Assembly: GCF_022410515.1 (NCBI RefSeq)
Contig: NZ_JACSDI010000001.1
Coordinates: 372,001 to 436,000 of the forward strand
Reading direction: 5' to 3'
DNA: 64,000 nucleotides
From: Shewanella cutis
GTDB lineage: Bacteria; Pseudomonadota; Gammaproteobacteria; Enterobacterales; Shewanellaceae
A program made the translations under genes and the position numbers. Numbering within the stretch: the stretch's first letter is position 1; each line of letters begins with the position of its first letter. Positions 1 to 9,181 of the stretch are shown in pieces. The notes beneath the pieces were generated by a model. It made no database searches. It worked only from the letters and a program-made list of their open reading frames with translations, and was not told where the DNA came from.

Positions 1-1351
1 ACACGGTAAAGGCTTGGCTGACTTTGTTATAAAGATCAGCTTTGTGCAGCTCTTCGATGAAAATTGCATCAGCGCGGCGCAGCAAATCACAGTATTCTTT
101 CTTCACTTCGCCCAGTACTCGTACGCCTAAGCCTGGGCCAGGGAATGGGTGGCGGTAAAGCATGTTGTATGGCAGACCTAACTCGAGACCAATCTTACGC
201 ACTTCATCTTTAAAGAGTTCACGCAGTGGCTCAACCAGACCTAGCTCCATATCATCTGGCAAACCGCCAACGTTATGGTGCGATTTGATCACGTGTGCTT
301 TACCAGTGGCGCTACCTGCAGATTCAATCACGTCAGGATAGATAGTACCTTGGGCTAACCATTTCGCATTAACGCATTTTTTGGCTTCTTCATCGAAAAT
401 TTCAACGAATACGCGGCCAATAATTTTACGTTTAGCTTCAGGATCAGCTTCGCCTTTAAGTGCATCAAGGAAACGGTTTTCCGCATCCACATGGACAATA
501 TTGAGACCGAAGTGGTCACCAAACATTTCCATCACTTGCTTCGCTTCGTTCAATCGTAGCAAACCGTTATCAACAAATACGCAGGTCAGCTTCTTACCAA
601 TCGCACGGTGCAGCAGCATAGCAACAACGGAAGAGTCGACACCACCTGAAAGACCTAAAATCACTTCATCATCGCCCACTTGCTTTTTCAAGCGCTCGAT
701 AGCGTCTTCAATGATTGATGAAGGTTTCCAGTTTGCGGCACAACCACAGATATCTAAGGCAAAATGTGACAGCATACGCATGCCTTGACGGGTATGGGTC
801 ACTTCAGGGTGGAACTGCACGCCGTAAAAACGTTTTTCCTCACAGGACATGGCCGCAAATGGACAAGTATCGGTTTTAGCTACGGCCACAAAGCCTTCTG
901 GAATCGCCGACACTTTATCGCCATGGCTCATCCACACATCGAGCAGGGACTTACCATCGCTGCTAACGGCATCTTCGATACCTTTAAACAGGGCAGATTC
1001 AGCAAGCATTTCAATTTGGGCATAACCAAATTCGCCTTCACCCACGCCTTGGATCACTTTACCCCCAAGCTGTTCAGACATGGTTTGCATGCCATAGCAA
1101 ATACCAAGAACAGGTACGCCAGCATTAAACACATATTCAGGTGCGCGGGGAGAGTTATCAGCGGTCACGCTTTCAGGGCCGCCCGCGAGGATAATGCCGT
1201 TCGGGGCAAACTCACGAATTTGGGCTTCAGTCACATCCCATGCCCATAACTCACAGTAAACACCAATTTCACGGATACGACGGGCAATCAGTTGGGTGTA
1301 CTGAGATCCAAAATCGAGGATCAGTATCTTATGCTCATGAATATCGCTCAT
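1..1351 (-). CDS. guaA: GMP synthase (glutamine-hydrolysing), 3' end missing
   Basis: GuaA converts XMP to GMP in the cytosol using glutamine and ATP. The gene reads leftwards and runs off the window, so about 450 of the usual ~525 residues are present. The protein starts [20 protein letters not shown]. It has a class I glutamine amidotransferase domain with the nucleophile in GICYGMQ (Cys about 85) and a GVQFHPEV His/Glu segment near residue 175. This is followed by the ATP-pyrophosphatase P-loop GLSGGVDSS near 233 and the start of the dimerisation region ([16 protein letters not shown]). It lies 116 bp downstream of guaB on the same strand, the classical guaBA operon. Nothing seen is abnormal; only the C-terminal ~75 residues are outside the window. 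Confidence 0.96.
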   Translation of the reverse strand, partial: MSDIHEHKILILDFGSQYTQLIARRIREIGVYCELWAWDVTEAQIREFAPNGIILAGGPESVTADNSPRAPEYVFNAGVPVLGICYGMQTMSEQLGGKVIQGVGEGEFGYAQIEMLAESALFKGIEDAVSSDGKSLLDVWMSHGDKVSAIPEGFVAVAKTDTCPFAAMSCEEKRFYGVQFHPEVTHTRQGMRMLSHFALDICGCAANWKPSSIIEDAIERLKKQVGDDEVILGLSGGVDSSVVAMLLHRAIGKKLTCVFVDNGLLRLNEAKQVMEMFGDHFGLNIVHVDAENRFLDALKGEADPEAKRKIIGRVFVEIFDEEAKKCVNAKWLAQGTIYPDVIESAGSATGKAHVIKSHHNVGGLPDDMELGLVEPLRELFKDEVRKIGLELGLPYNMLYRHPFPGPGLGVRVLGEVKKEYCDLLRRADAIFIEELHKADLYNKVSQAFTV

Positions 1352-1425
1352 GGATAACCTTTATTTCATCTATTGTTTTAACTTAGCTCAAGACGAGAGG
1401 TTCAATCTTGAGGGCATACGGATCT

Positions 1426-1460
1426 TAATACCGGGGCGGCAAACTGCCGCCCCGGTATTA
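1426..1460 (-). promoter_or_regulatory. Intercistronic GC-rich hairpin in guaBA
   Basis: A perfect 15-bp inverted repeat (arms 1426-1440 and 1446-1460, loop AAACT) sits between the guaB stop and the guaA start. The RNA stem would be very stable because its core is GGGGCGGC/GCCGCCCC. No T-tract follows it in the direction of transcription, so it is not a canonical terminator. It could slow 3' decay of guaB mRNA or cause partial termination that adjusts GuaB relative to GuaA. The hairpin is seen directly; the role is inferred. Confidence 0.7.
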
Positions 1461-1467
1461 CAAACGC

Positions 1468-2934
1468 TTAAGAACCTGAACGATAGTTCGGCGCTTCTTT
1501 AGTGATAGTCACATCGTGCACGTGGGACTCGCCCATGCCTGCAGAGGTTACTTTCACAAACTGGGCTTTTTCATTCAGCTCTTGGATAGTGGCACAGCCT
1601 GTTAAGCCCATGCATGAACGTAAACCGCCCATATGTTGATGGATGATTTCCTTCAGCTTGCCTTTGTAAGGTACACGGCCTTCAATGCCTTCTGGCACAA
1701 GCTTGTCGGCAGCATTGTCAGATTGGAAATAACGATCGGAAGAACCTTGCGACATGGCTCCTAGTGAGCCCATACCGCGGTATGACTTATAAGCGCGGCC
1801 TTGGTACAGTTCAGTTTCGCCCGGTGCTTCATCAGTACCTGCGAACATTGAGCCGGCCATAATGCATGATGCACCCGCCGCTAACGCTTTGGCTAAGTCA
1901 CCCGAGAAACGTACGCCACCGTCGGCAATTACAGGAATACCTAATCCTTTTACGGCTTCGGCGGCATCCGAAACCGCAGTAATTTGTGGCACGCCCACAC
2001 CCGTCACGATACGTGTGGTACAGATAGAACCAGGGCCAATACCCACTTTAACCGCGTTAACACCAGCTTCAACTAGGGCTAATGCGCCTTCAGCTGTCGC
2101 CACGTTACCACCGATAATCTGTAAATCTGGGTGTTTAGCACGGGTTTCACGGATACGTTGGAGTACGCCTTCAGAATGGCCATGGGAAGAGTCAATCAGT
2201 AGCACGTCGACACCAGCTTTCACCAGCGCATCGACACGCTCTTCGTTACCCGCACCCGCACCAACGGCAGCGCCCACACGTAAACGACCTAATTCGTCTT
2301 TACAGGCATTGGGTTTACGCTCGGCTTTCTCGAAGTCTTTAACTGTGATTAAGCCTTTCAGCTTAAAGTTATCATCAACAACTAACACTTTTTCGATACG
2401 GTGAGAGTGCATTAATTTTTGCACTTCATCTAACTTAGTGCCTTCCGCAACCGTGACCAAACGCGCTTTAGGCGTCATCACTTCTTCTACGGTTTTGCTC
2501 CAGTCAGTCACGAAACGTACGTCACGGCCAGTGATAATACCCACCAATTCATTGGCTTCGTTGACCACAGGGTAACCTGCAAAACCATTCTTGGCAGTTA
2601 GTACTTTTAAATCAGCCAGCGTGGTTGAAGGTGTCACGGTTACTGGCTGTTGAACTACGCCTGCTTCGTAAATTTTAACTTTACGAACTTCTTCGGCTTG
2701 CTTCTCAATGCTCATGTTTTTATGGATAAAACCTAAGCCACCTTCCTGTGCCATGGCGATCGCAAGGCGCGCTTCGGTCACTGTGTCCATCGCAGCAGAC
2801 ACAAGCGGAATATTCAGTTCAATGGTATTGGTCAGGCGAGTTTTAAGAATGGCAGTGTTTGGGAGTACAGTAGAATGCGCAGGAACAAGTAACACATCGT
2901 CAAAGGTTAGCGCTTCTTTAATTAAACGTAGCAT
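1468..2934 (-). CDS. guaB: Inosine-5'-monophosphate dehydrogenase
   Basis: IMP dehydrogenase oxidises IMP to XMP with NAD+, the committed step to guanine nucleotides. The 488-residue protein has a TIM barrel split by two CBS domains (roughly residues 95-205), the catalytic loop [15 protein letters not shown] (Cys about 305) and the flap around [10 protein letters not shown]. The open frame extends to 2943, but the Shine-Dalgarno GGGGAG directly abuts that upstream ATG and lies 9 nt before the ATG at 2934. The later start also matches the E. coli protein ([20 protein letters not shown]). It is the first gene of guaBA and is divergent from xseA. Confidence 0.97.
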   Translation of the reverse strand: MLRLIKEALTFDDVLLVPAHSTVLPNTAILKTRLTNTIELNIPLVSAAMDTVTEARLAIAMAQEGGLGFIHKNMSIEKQAEEVRKVKIYEAGVVQQPVTVTPSTTLADLKVLTAKNGFAGYPVVNEANELVGIITGRDVRFVTDWSKTVEEVMTPKARLVTVAEGTKLDEVQKLMHSHRIEKVLVVDDNFKLKGLITVKDFEKAERKPNACKDELGRLRVGAAVGAGAGNEERVDALVKAGVDVLLIDSSHGHSEGVLQRIRETRAKHPDLQIIGGNVATAEGALALVEAGVNAVKVGIGPGSICTTRIVTGVGVPQITAVSDAAEAVKGLGIPVIADGGVRFSGDLAKALAAGASCIMAGSMFAGTDEAPGETELYQGRAYKSYRGMGSLGAMSQGSSDRYFQSDNAADKLVPEGIEGRVPYKGKLKEIIHQHMGGLRSCMGLTGCATIQELNEKAQFVKVTSAGMGESHVHDVTITKEAPNYRSGS

Positions 2935-2987
2935 TGGCAACATCTCCCCAGTTGAGTAGGATTTTAGAGGTGAAATATTGCGGCGGG

Positions 2988-3016
2988 ATTATACCTTGCA
3001 TCTGGGGGGCGGTAAA
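2988..3016 (-). promoter_or_regulatory. Predicted sigma-70 promoter of guaBA
   Basis: Read on the minus strand, a perfect -10 TATAAT (2988-2993) is preceded after a 17-bp spacer by TTTACC (3011-3016), which matches 4 of 6 bases of the -35 consensus. Transcription would start near 2981 and leave a leader of about 47 nt before the guaB ATG. The elements lie in the 122-bp divergent space between guaB and xseA, where a guaBA promoter is expected. Confidence 0.6.
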
Positions 3017-3056
3017 TGGAAAATAGTGAAAAAATCCCATTTGCGCGAGAAAACAC

Positions 3057-4403
3057 ATGCAAGTCCCTAAAAATAATATTTATACCGTCTCACGCCTCAA
3101 TGGTGAAGTCAGACAAATTCTCGAGGGGCAACTGGGTAAGATCTGGCTAAATGGGGAAATTTCCAACTTTTCTGCCCCCAGTTCAGGCCATTGGTATTTA
3201 ACCCTTAAAGATCATTATTCACAAATTCGCTGTGCCATGTTTAAAGGGCGCAACCAAAGCGTTAGCTTTAAACCCGTGAATGGCCAGCAGGTGATCGTAA
3301 AAGGTGCGATTAGCGTTTACGAGCCGCGTGGCGACTATCAATTATTGATAGAATCAATGCTTCCGGCTGGAGACGGCTTACTCGCGCAGCAATTTGAAGC
3401 GTTGAAAATGAAACTCGCCGCGCAGGGATTATTTGCAGCAGACACTAAACGCGCACTACCCAAAAATATCCAACGCATTGGGGTTATCACCTCCCCGACA
3501 GGCGCAGCGATCCGTGATGTCTTACATGTGCTTGCACGTCGCGACCCATCGATTGAAGTGATTATTTATCCAACACAAGTTCAGGGCGAAAATGCGGATG
3601 TGAATATCTGCCAAGCAATCAATATCGCCAATCAACGACTTGAGGTAGATGTATTACTGCTCACCCGCGGCGGTGGCTCGTTAGAAGATTTATGGTGTTT
3701 TAACAGCGAAGCCCTCGCCCATACCATTTATAACAGCGCCCTGCCGGTAGTGAGTGCCGTGGGCCATGAAGTCGATACCACGATAAGCGACTATGTTGCC
3801 GATGTGCGTGCCCCCACACCGTCTGCAGGCGCAGAGCTGCTCTCACAGGACAGTGACAATAAAAGCCAACGTTTAGCCACAGTACTTGCCCGCCTTAAAC
3901 AGAGCGTAAGCCACTATCAACTCAAGCAAGAGAGACGCTTAAGCTTACTTGAACACAGGTTGCAACGCTTAGATCCTAAGCGCACCTTGCAGCAGTTTGA
4001 GCAGCGTTTCGATGAGATGCAATTACGCCTCGAAGCGGCGTTTGCCAACAAGTCGCATGGCTTGAGCCGCCGTCAGCAGCAACTGACAAGTCGCCTAGAG
4101 CAACAATCGCCAAAACATAAACTCACACTTGAGGCCAATCGTTTGAGCTATTTAGCCACTCGCTTGCAGGATGCGATGCAGGACAAACTCAGCCACAGCG
4201 GGCAGCGGATTAAATATGTAGCCCATCAGTTAGAGACTGTCAGTCCATTGGCGACATTGAGCCGCGGTTACAGCATCACCACAGATGCAAATCACCAAAT
4301 CATTGAGAATGCAGCCCAGCTAAACGTTGGTGATAGCATGCATACCCGCCTATTGCATGGACAAGTCGTTTCGACCGTCACCAAGGTTATTCAAAGGGAA
4401 TGA
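3057..4403 (+). CDS. xseA: Exodeoxyribonuclease VII large subunit
   Basis: XseA is the large subunit of exonuclease VII, which degrades single-stranded DNA from both ends together with the small subunit XseB. The 448-residue protein has an N-terminal OB-fold (about 10-105, including [20 protein letters not shown]). The catalytic domain follows, with [14 protein letters not shown], the [13 protein letters not shown] motif and [22 protein letters not shown] long coiled-coil-like region comes next and the C-terminal LSRGYSI segment is present. The length is normal for the family. It is transcribed away from guaB, the same divergent arrangement as in E. coli. Confidence 0.96.
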   Translation: MQVPKNNIYTVSRLNGEVRQILEGQLGKIWLNGEISNFSAPSSGHWYLTLKDHYSQIRCAMFKGRNQSVSFKPVNGQQVIVKGAISVYEPRGDYQLLIESMLPAGDGLLAQQFEALKMKLAAQGLFAADTKRALPKNIQRIGVITSPTGAAIRDVLHVLARRDPSIEVIIYPTQVQGENADVNICQAINIANQRLEVDVLLLTRGGGSLEDLWCFNSEALAHTIYNSALPVVSAVGHEVDTTISDYVADVRAPTPSAGAELLSQDSDNKSQRLATVLARLKQSVSHYQLKQERRLSLLEHRLQRLDPKRTLQQFEQRFDEMQLRLEAAFANKSHGLSRRQQQLTSRLEQQSPKHKLTLEANRLSYLATRLQDAMQDKLSHSGQRIKYVAHQLETVSPLATLSRGYSITTDANHQIIENAAQLNVGDSMHTRLLHGQVVSTVTKVIQRE

Positions 4404-4463
4404 TGCTGAACTGGGTTAATACCCAGTCAGGCGCCCCCAATTATTCCACTCAATTGAACAAAC

Positions 4464-4487
4464 AAAAAAGCGCCCGCAGGCGCTTTA
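4464..4487. terminator. Convergent terminator between xseA and yqiK
   Basis: The hairpin AGCGCC-CGCA-GGCGCT is flanked by AAAAAA on its left and TTT on its right. On the minus strand the stem is followed by a run of U residues, so it should end the yqiJ-yqiK transcript. On the plus strand it follows xseA and runs into the TTTAGTC repeats. It fits a terminator between two convergent genes. Confidence 0.75.
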
Positions 4488-4552
4488 GTCTTTAGTCTTT
4501 AGTCTTTAGTCTTTAGTCTTTAGTCTTTAGTCTTTAGTCTTTAGTCTTTAGT
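4484..4552. repeat. Heptanucleotide tandem repeat (TTTAGTC) x ~9.9
   Basis: Nine exact copies of the 7-mer TTTAGTC, plus six bases of a tenth, run without interruption between the xseA/yqiK terminator and the yqiK stop codon. The array is non-coding and lies in the 3' untranslated part of the yqiK transcript, within 15 bp of the stop. Perfect heptamer arrays usually vary in copy number by polymerase slippage. Here copy number cannot change a reading frame, so any effect would be on mRNA 3' end structure or none. Confidence 0.95.
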
Positions 4553-4564
4553 AATTGACCACAC

Positions 4565-6343
4565 TTAATTACCTATCTTTGGCTCAATCACGGCCTGTTG
4601 CTGACTATAACCATTCAGCCCTTTGTTGGCCGATTTCACCACATTTAAGGCTTCGGTCGTCAATGTATTGTGACCATTGAGCAGATCGTTCAAAGTACCA
4701 TAATCCGCCTGGACTAAGCCTAATTCACGTAGCATGGCATCGATAACTGGCGCATTGGCACGGTAATTTAACGCAGCGCTAGTCACTTGTTCAGCGATTC
4801 CACCTTGGTTGATGGCTGTGCCATCAGCACCCGCGGCAAATTGATGACCTGCACCATAACCTTGAAGAATCTTAATGCCTTCAATGTTTTCTAGCGGTTT
4901 AACCGCTTGAGCAACAATTTCTGGCAAGGCTTTTAAGATAGCAAGGGATTTTTGTAGGGCGATCTGCTCATCACTTAAGACGTTTTCAGCTTCGTAAAGT
5001 GCTTGTTTACCCGCAGCTTCAACGGCATACACTTTTTCATCCGCTTCGGCCTGCAGTTTTTTCGCATCGGCACTGGCACGTGCTTCAATCAAAATCGCAC
5101 TCGATCTGTCTTCAGCGGCACGTTTCTCAGCTTCGGCCTGTACTGTTACGCCGACGGCATCACGCTCTGCTTCCTTCCGGGCATCAATCACTTCAATCTC
5201 TTTGCGACGATTAGCTTCCGCTATTTGGCGCGCTGTAATTACGGCTTCTTCTTTTTCAACTTTCAGCTTTTCCGCTTCTGCTGCGCGAGCGCGGGCGGCA
5301 GACTCTTCTTCCGATTTGGCGGCTACCGCGATGCGTTTTTCCTGCTCAGCGACTTCAATATCACGTTGCTGCTGAATGCGTGATTGCTCAATTGACTTAT
5401 GCTTTTCAATCTCGCGGGTTTCAATATCTTTGGTCTTTTCAATTTCTGCGGTTTCGATAGCACGTTCTTTGGCAATTTCAGCTTCGCGCTCTTCACGGGC
5501 CTTGTTTTCTTTCTGCTTAATGATTTCCGCTTTTTGATCGGCGCGTTTAAATTCAAGTGATTGCTGCTGGATAAGACGTGCTTCTTCCTCTGCCTTTTCA
5601 ATCTCCAGCGATTCTTTTTCAGCCTCTAAGTTGCGCTGCTCAATCTTAATGCGGTTTTCCTGCTGAATATCGTTCGTTTCTTTACGCTTTTCTTCAATAA
5701 TTTTAGCTAGACGCGCGCGACCTTCGGCGTCGAATGCGTTGTTTTCATTAAAAAACTGCAGATCAGTTTGATCAAACCCCGTCAAGGAAACTGATTCAAG
5801 TTCGAGCCCGTTTTTCTCTAAATCGTTGGCGACGTTATTCTGTACCCGCTGCACAAAATCAGCGCGCTGCTCATGCATCTCTGTCATGGTCATTTCAGCC
5901 GCAACCGCACGCAATACGTCGACAAACTTAGACTCCATCAGCTTTTTCAGCTCTTCGACTCGTGTGGTACGGGTACCTAAGGTTTGTGCCGCCATTGAGA
6001 TACCATCGGCATTGGGTGCGACACGCAGATAGAAGTCAGCTTTAACATCGACACGCATTCTATCTTTGGTGATCAGCGCATCTTTTTGGGTTTTCTCCAC
6101 CTCAATTCGCAGGGTATTCATGTTCACTGCGATGGTTTCATGCAGCACAGGCAGGACGATCGCGCCGCCGTCTTTAATAATTTTTTCGCCGCCAAAACCA
6201 GTACGCACAAAAGCCATTTCCTTCGTCGCACGTTTATATAATTTGGCAAAAATCAGGCCGATCACTATCAGGCCAATCAACACCATTCCAGCAATCAACA
6301 ACACAAAATAGCTTGAACTGGAGACTTCGTTTAACACTTCCAT
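4565..6343 (-). CDS. yqiK: Flotillin-like SPFH membrane protein (YqiK family)
   Basis: This is a flotillin-type protein thought to organise ordered membrane microdomains. The 592 residues start with one membrane segment (about 12-34, SSYFVLLIAGMVLIGLIVIGLIFAKLY). An SPFH/band-7 domain follows (about 45-230, from MAFVRTGFGGEKIIKDGGAIVLP), then a very long charged Glu/Ala/Lys coiled coil (about 230-450). The C-terminal flotillin region includes LKALPEIVAQAVKPLENIEGIKIL. The topology (short N-out end, bulk cytoplasmic) is inferred from this layout. It follows yqiJ with a 33-bp gap, so they probably form one operon. YqiJ supplies an OB-fold partner of the NfeD kind, a pairing seen for many flotillins. 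Confidence 0.93.
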   Translation of the reverse strand: MEVLNEVSSSSYFVLLIAGMVLIGLIVIGLIFAKLYKRATKEMAFVRTGFGGEKIIKDGGAIVLPVLHETIAVNMNTLRIEVEKTQKDALITKDRMRVDVKADFYLRVAPNADGISMAAQTLGTRTTRVEELKKLMESKFVDVLRAVAAEMTMTEMHEQRADFVQRVQNNVANDLEKNGLELESVSLTGFDQTDLQFFNENNAFDAEGRARLAKIIEEKRKETNDIQQENRIKIEQRNLEAEKESLEIEKAEEEARLIQQQSLEFKRADQKAEIIKQKENKAREEREAEIAKERAIETAEIEKTKDIETREIEKHKSIEQSRIQQQRDIEVAEQEKRIAVAAKSEEESAARARAAEAEKLKVEKEEAVITARQIAEANRRKEIEVIDARKEAERDAVGVTVQAEAEKRAAEDRSSAILIEARASADAKKLQAEADEKVYAVEAAGKQALYEAENVLSDEQIALQKSLAILKALPEIVAQAVKPLENIEGIKILQGYGAGHQFAAGADGTAINQGGIAEQVTSAALNYRANAPVIDAMLRELGLVQADYGTLNDLLNGHNTLTTEALNVVKSANKGLNGYSQQQAVIEPKIGN

Positions 6344-6376
6344 TTGCTTTCCTTTTTCGTTAATGGCTTTCGATAT

Positions 6377-7012
6377 TTAATTATCAAAGCGAGTCGCTGA
6401 CCAGACTCTTCCCTCTCTTTTAAGCAGCACCACTTGAGTACCACTGGCAAACTCGATACCTGAGGTTTCAGGCTCGACTAATACATAATGTTTTTGTTGA
6501 TGTTTATCGCGAACAACGGCTTCCGATGGCATGCCTTTAATGGCACAACCTAAGGTGATAGTGCCGACATAACCGCTTAAGTCATCAAGGGAGATGGCGG
6601 TAGATTCATTTTTGGGGAGCAAATCGGCCAGAACTCGGCCAAGATAGCGACAAGACAATGCACTGCCTACTACGGCGATAGGTAAGGTAAATAGTTGCGG
6701 CAGCAAGGTAGCCGATACCATTAAGCTAATGTAATTAACGAGATAGCCAACAATAGCGAAACTGGTTAATGCAAGCACAAACCAGATAAGTAGCGGCAAA
6801 CGATTGAGACAAAGCCAGCCAGCAATACCTGTGAGTCCAGAGCCACCGATGTCAGCATCGTACTCCACATCAGCGGGCACCCACTGATCTAAGGCACTCA
6901 TCATGCTTAAGCCAATGAGGAGGGCTAAGGCTTCAAAGACACCAAGGACAAGCACGCAGGCAAAGGCAATAGTGTAAGGTAGGTTAGGCTGTTCAACTAA
7001 AAACGCCCACAT
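6377..7012 (-). CDS. yqiJ: YqiJ-family membrane protein, partner of the flotillin
   Basis: This membrane protein of about 211 residues has hydrophobic segments near 10-35, 75-95 and 100-125. A C-terminal soluble part of about 75 residues (LDDLSGYVGTITLGCAI ... GTQVVLLKREG) has the look of a small OB-fold, as in NfeD-like flotillin partners. The open frame begins at 7018, but AAAGGAG touches that codon and lies 6 nt before the ATG at 7012, so I take 7012 as the start. It is upstream of and co-oriented with yqiK. The molecular role is not established; membrane-domain maintenance with YqiK is inferred from family pairing. Confidence 0.85.
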   Translation of the reverse strand: MWAFLVEQPNLPYTIAFACVLVLGVFEALALLIGLSMMSALDQWVPADVEYDADIGGSGLTGIAGWLCLNRLPLLIWFVLALTSFAIVGYLVNYISLMVSATLLPQLFTLPIAVVGSALSCRYLGRVLADLLPKNESTAISLDDLSGYVGTITLGCAIKGMPSEAVVRDKHQQKHYVLVEPETSGIEFASGTQVVLLKREGRVWSATRFDN

Positions 7013-7275
7013 AGTCATCTCCTTTAACGATACAGCATTCCATTTACTTCACTGTAATTATCAACTTACGGGTGACAGAATAGCAAGGTGGGCCTAGTTT
7101 CCAAACAAAAATTTATCCTAAAACGGACTTTGACAAAATCCTTGCTGCGCCATAATGGCGCGAGCCATTACTGGCTAATGACGTACACGTCCTCCCTTTA
7201 AGGGTTTTAGTGTGCTGTGCTTTTGGCTGCATGATATTATCATGCTGTTATTGTTATTTTTTGTGCTAATACATA
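7013..7275. other. Intergenic region with possible promoter and hairpins
   Basis: No credible protein gene lies here. On the plus strand TTGACA (7130-7135) is followed after 15 bp by CATAAT (7151-7156). A short hairpin AATGGC-GCGA-GCCATT (7154-7169) comes next. About 60 bp further, the inverted repeat GCATGAT/ATCATGC (7229-7245) is followed by a T-rich run (7246-7262). The promoter-like pair and the terminal hairpin could bound a transcript of about 100 nt. They could also be unrelated, because the spacer is short. The yqiJ promoter on the minus strand must also lie here but I cannot fix it. Confidence 0.4.
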
Positions 7276-7540
7276 ATACCAATCACATTAAATATCTAAT
7301 CAGTTCAGAGCCTCACAGGCATCTCAATCCAAGGCGCATTGACGAAGAAATGGTTATTCCCTTTTAAGTCAATGTAACACGGGAGTGAGATGCCTGCGAG
7401 GCTCCCGAAGGGCGGGGTTAAACGGGCTTTATACTGCGTTTAAGGCTTTCGACAGAGCGCCACTATGCCTTCAAGCCTTCGCCTTGTCTAAAGCCCGTTT
7501 AACTCCCGCTGAATGAACAGATATTTAATACGATTGGTAT
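7276..7540. repeat. MITE-like element with nested inverted repeats
   Basis: This non-coding element of about 265 bp is bounded by terminal inverted repeats. The left end is ATACCAATCACATTAAATAT and the complement of the right end differs at only two positions. Inside are two further inverted repeats. GCCTCACAGGCATCTCA (about 7310-7326) pairs with a near-perfect complement around 7386-7402. GTTAAACGGGCTTTA (about 7418-7432) pairs perfectly with 7489-7503. It lies in the gap between yqiJ and the carboxypeptidase gene. The ends and lack of coding capacity fit a miniature inverted-repeat element; the mobilising transposase is not in the window. Confidence 0.75.
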
Positions 7541-7566
7541 AACGACTGCACGTTGAGATTGAGTCT

Positions 7567-9072
7567 ATGGATACCGCGATGAACACCAAACAACCTACAC
7601 CAAGTTACGATAAACTCACGGCTCATTTTCAAAAAATTTCACATTTTGAGCATTTTAGTGCATTAGGCGATTGGGATCAGGCTGCAATGATGCCCTTGGG
7701 TGGCGGCAGTGAGCGTGGTGATGCCATGGCCGAACTGGCATTGCATATCCATACCCTTAAAACGGCCCCTCACCTTGGTGACAATCTCGCCCTTGCCGCG
7801 CAAGAAGTGCTTACCTCAGAACAACACGCCAACCTAAGGGAAATGCAATATCAATATCGGCAGGCAACCTTAGTGCCCGGCGAGCTGGTTCAAGCCAAAA
7901 CCAAGATGGCCTATCAGTGTGAAAACGCTTGGCGCGAGCAACGCAAAAACAATGATTGGCAAGGCTTTAAACCTAATCTTAAGGCGATAATCGCCCTTGC
8001 GAGGGAAGAAGCTTTAATCCGCGCACAAGCGCAAAATGTTTCCCCCTATGATGCCCTGCTCGATAAATTTGAGCCTGGCATGACTACCGCAAAGCTTGAG
8101 CAAACCTTCGGTAATTTAAAAACTTGGCTCCCCACGCTCATCCAAAAGGTACTCGAAAAACAAGCCGGTGAGCCAACACTTAAGCTTAACGGCCCCTTCG
8201 ATATCAAGGCGCAGCAAGCCCTTGGCCTCGATGTGATGGCGTATTTAGGATTTGATTTTAACCATGGCAGGCTCGATATCAGTAGCCACCCATTCTGCGG
8301 CGGTGTACCGAGTGATGTGCGCATCACGACGCGTTATAACCAAGCCGATTTTAGTAGTGCTATCATGGGCATAGTGCATGAAACTGGCCACGCCCGTTAT
8401 GAACAGGGTTTACCGAAACAATGGCGCGGTCAGCCCGCAGGACTGGCTCGTTCCATGGGCGTCCATGAGAGCCAAAGCTTATTTTGTGAAATGCAGCTCG
8501 GTGCCAATCCCGCGTTTTTACGGCAATTGCAGCCACTGATTAATCAACACTTAGGTTGCGAGTTCAGCGCCCAAGACTTGGCAAGACACTACACCCGCGT
8601 CAATCCAGGGCTTATCCGAGTTGATGCCGATGAAGTCACTTATCCTTGCCATATTTTATTGCGCTTTGAGGCCGAAAAAGCCTTTATTGACGGCAGTTTG
8701 AGCGTGGATGACCTACCCGACTTTTGGTCAAGCCAGATGCAACAACTGCTCGGGATCAATACCGAGGGTAACTATCGCGATGGGTGTATGCAGGATATCC
8801 ATTGGGCAGTCGGTGAGCTTGGCTATTTCCCCAGCTATACCCTAGGCGCCATGTATGCCGCCCAATGCCGTTTTGCAATGGAGCGAAGCTTAGGCCCGAT
8901 TGAAAACCTCATCGATAATTGCCAGTTATCCCAAGTCTTCAACTGGCTTGGCAAGCATATTTGGTCTAAAGGCTCATTACTGACAACGGATGAACTCATC
9001 ATTCAAGCCACGGGTGAACCATTAAATGGCCAATATTTGGCCAAACACTTGAAGCAACGTTATTTGGGATAA
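7567..9072 (+). CDS. Thermostable carboxypeptidase Taq-type metallopeptidase (M32)
   Basis: This is a cytosolic zinc-dependent carboxypeptidase of peptidase family M32 that trims amino acids from peptide C-termini. The 501-residue protein contains the HETGH zinc motif at residues 271-275 (IMGIVHETGHARYEQGL). It also has the family segments ISSHPFCGGVPSDVRITTRY before it and HESQSLFCEMQLG after it, which supplies the third ligand. The C-terminal RVDADEVTYPCHILLRFE and WAVGELGYFPSYTLG are also typical. The length is normal for the family. The ribosome-binding site before 7567 is weak, and an ATG five codons later is an alternative start. It probably heads no operon: a possible gene for an acetyltransferase follows 109 bp downstream. 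Confidence 0.94.
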   Translation: MDTAMNTKQPTPSYDKLTAHFQKISHFEHFSALGDWDQAAMMPLGGGSERGDAMAELALHIHTLKTAPHLGDNLALAAQEVLTSEQHANLREMQYQYRQATLVPGELVQAKTKMAYQCENAWREQRKNNDWQGFKPNLKAIIALAREEALIRAQAQNVSPYDALLDKFEPGMTTAKLEQTFGNLKTWLPTLIQKVLEKQAGEPTLKLNGPFDIKAQQALGLDVMAYLGFDFNHGRLDISSHPFCGGVPSDVRITTRYNQADFSSAIMGIVHETGHARYEQGLPKQWRGQPAGLARSMGVHESQSLFCEMQLGANPAFLRQLQPLINQHLGCEFSAQDLARHYTRVNPGLIRVDADEVTYPCHILLRFEAEKAFIDGSLSVDDLPDFWSSQMQQLLGINTEGNYRDGCMQDIHWAVGELGYFPSYTLGAMYAAQCRFAMERSLGPIENLIDNCQLSQVFNWLGKHIWSKGSLLTTDELIIQATGEPLNGQYLAKHLKQRYLG

Positions 9073-9181
9073 ACAGACGAGATGATAGCAGCACTGCCGA
9101 GTTTCAAAGCTTTTGCTGCGATTTCGGTATATAATCCCGGACTTATTTATTCAAACTGTTTTGGACGGAAAAAGGTCGACC

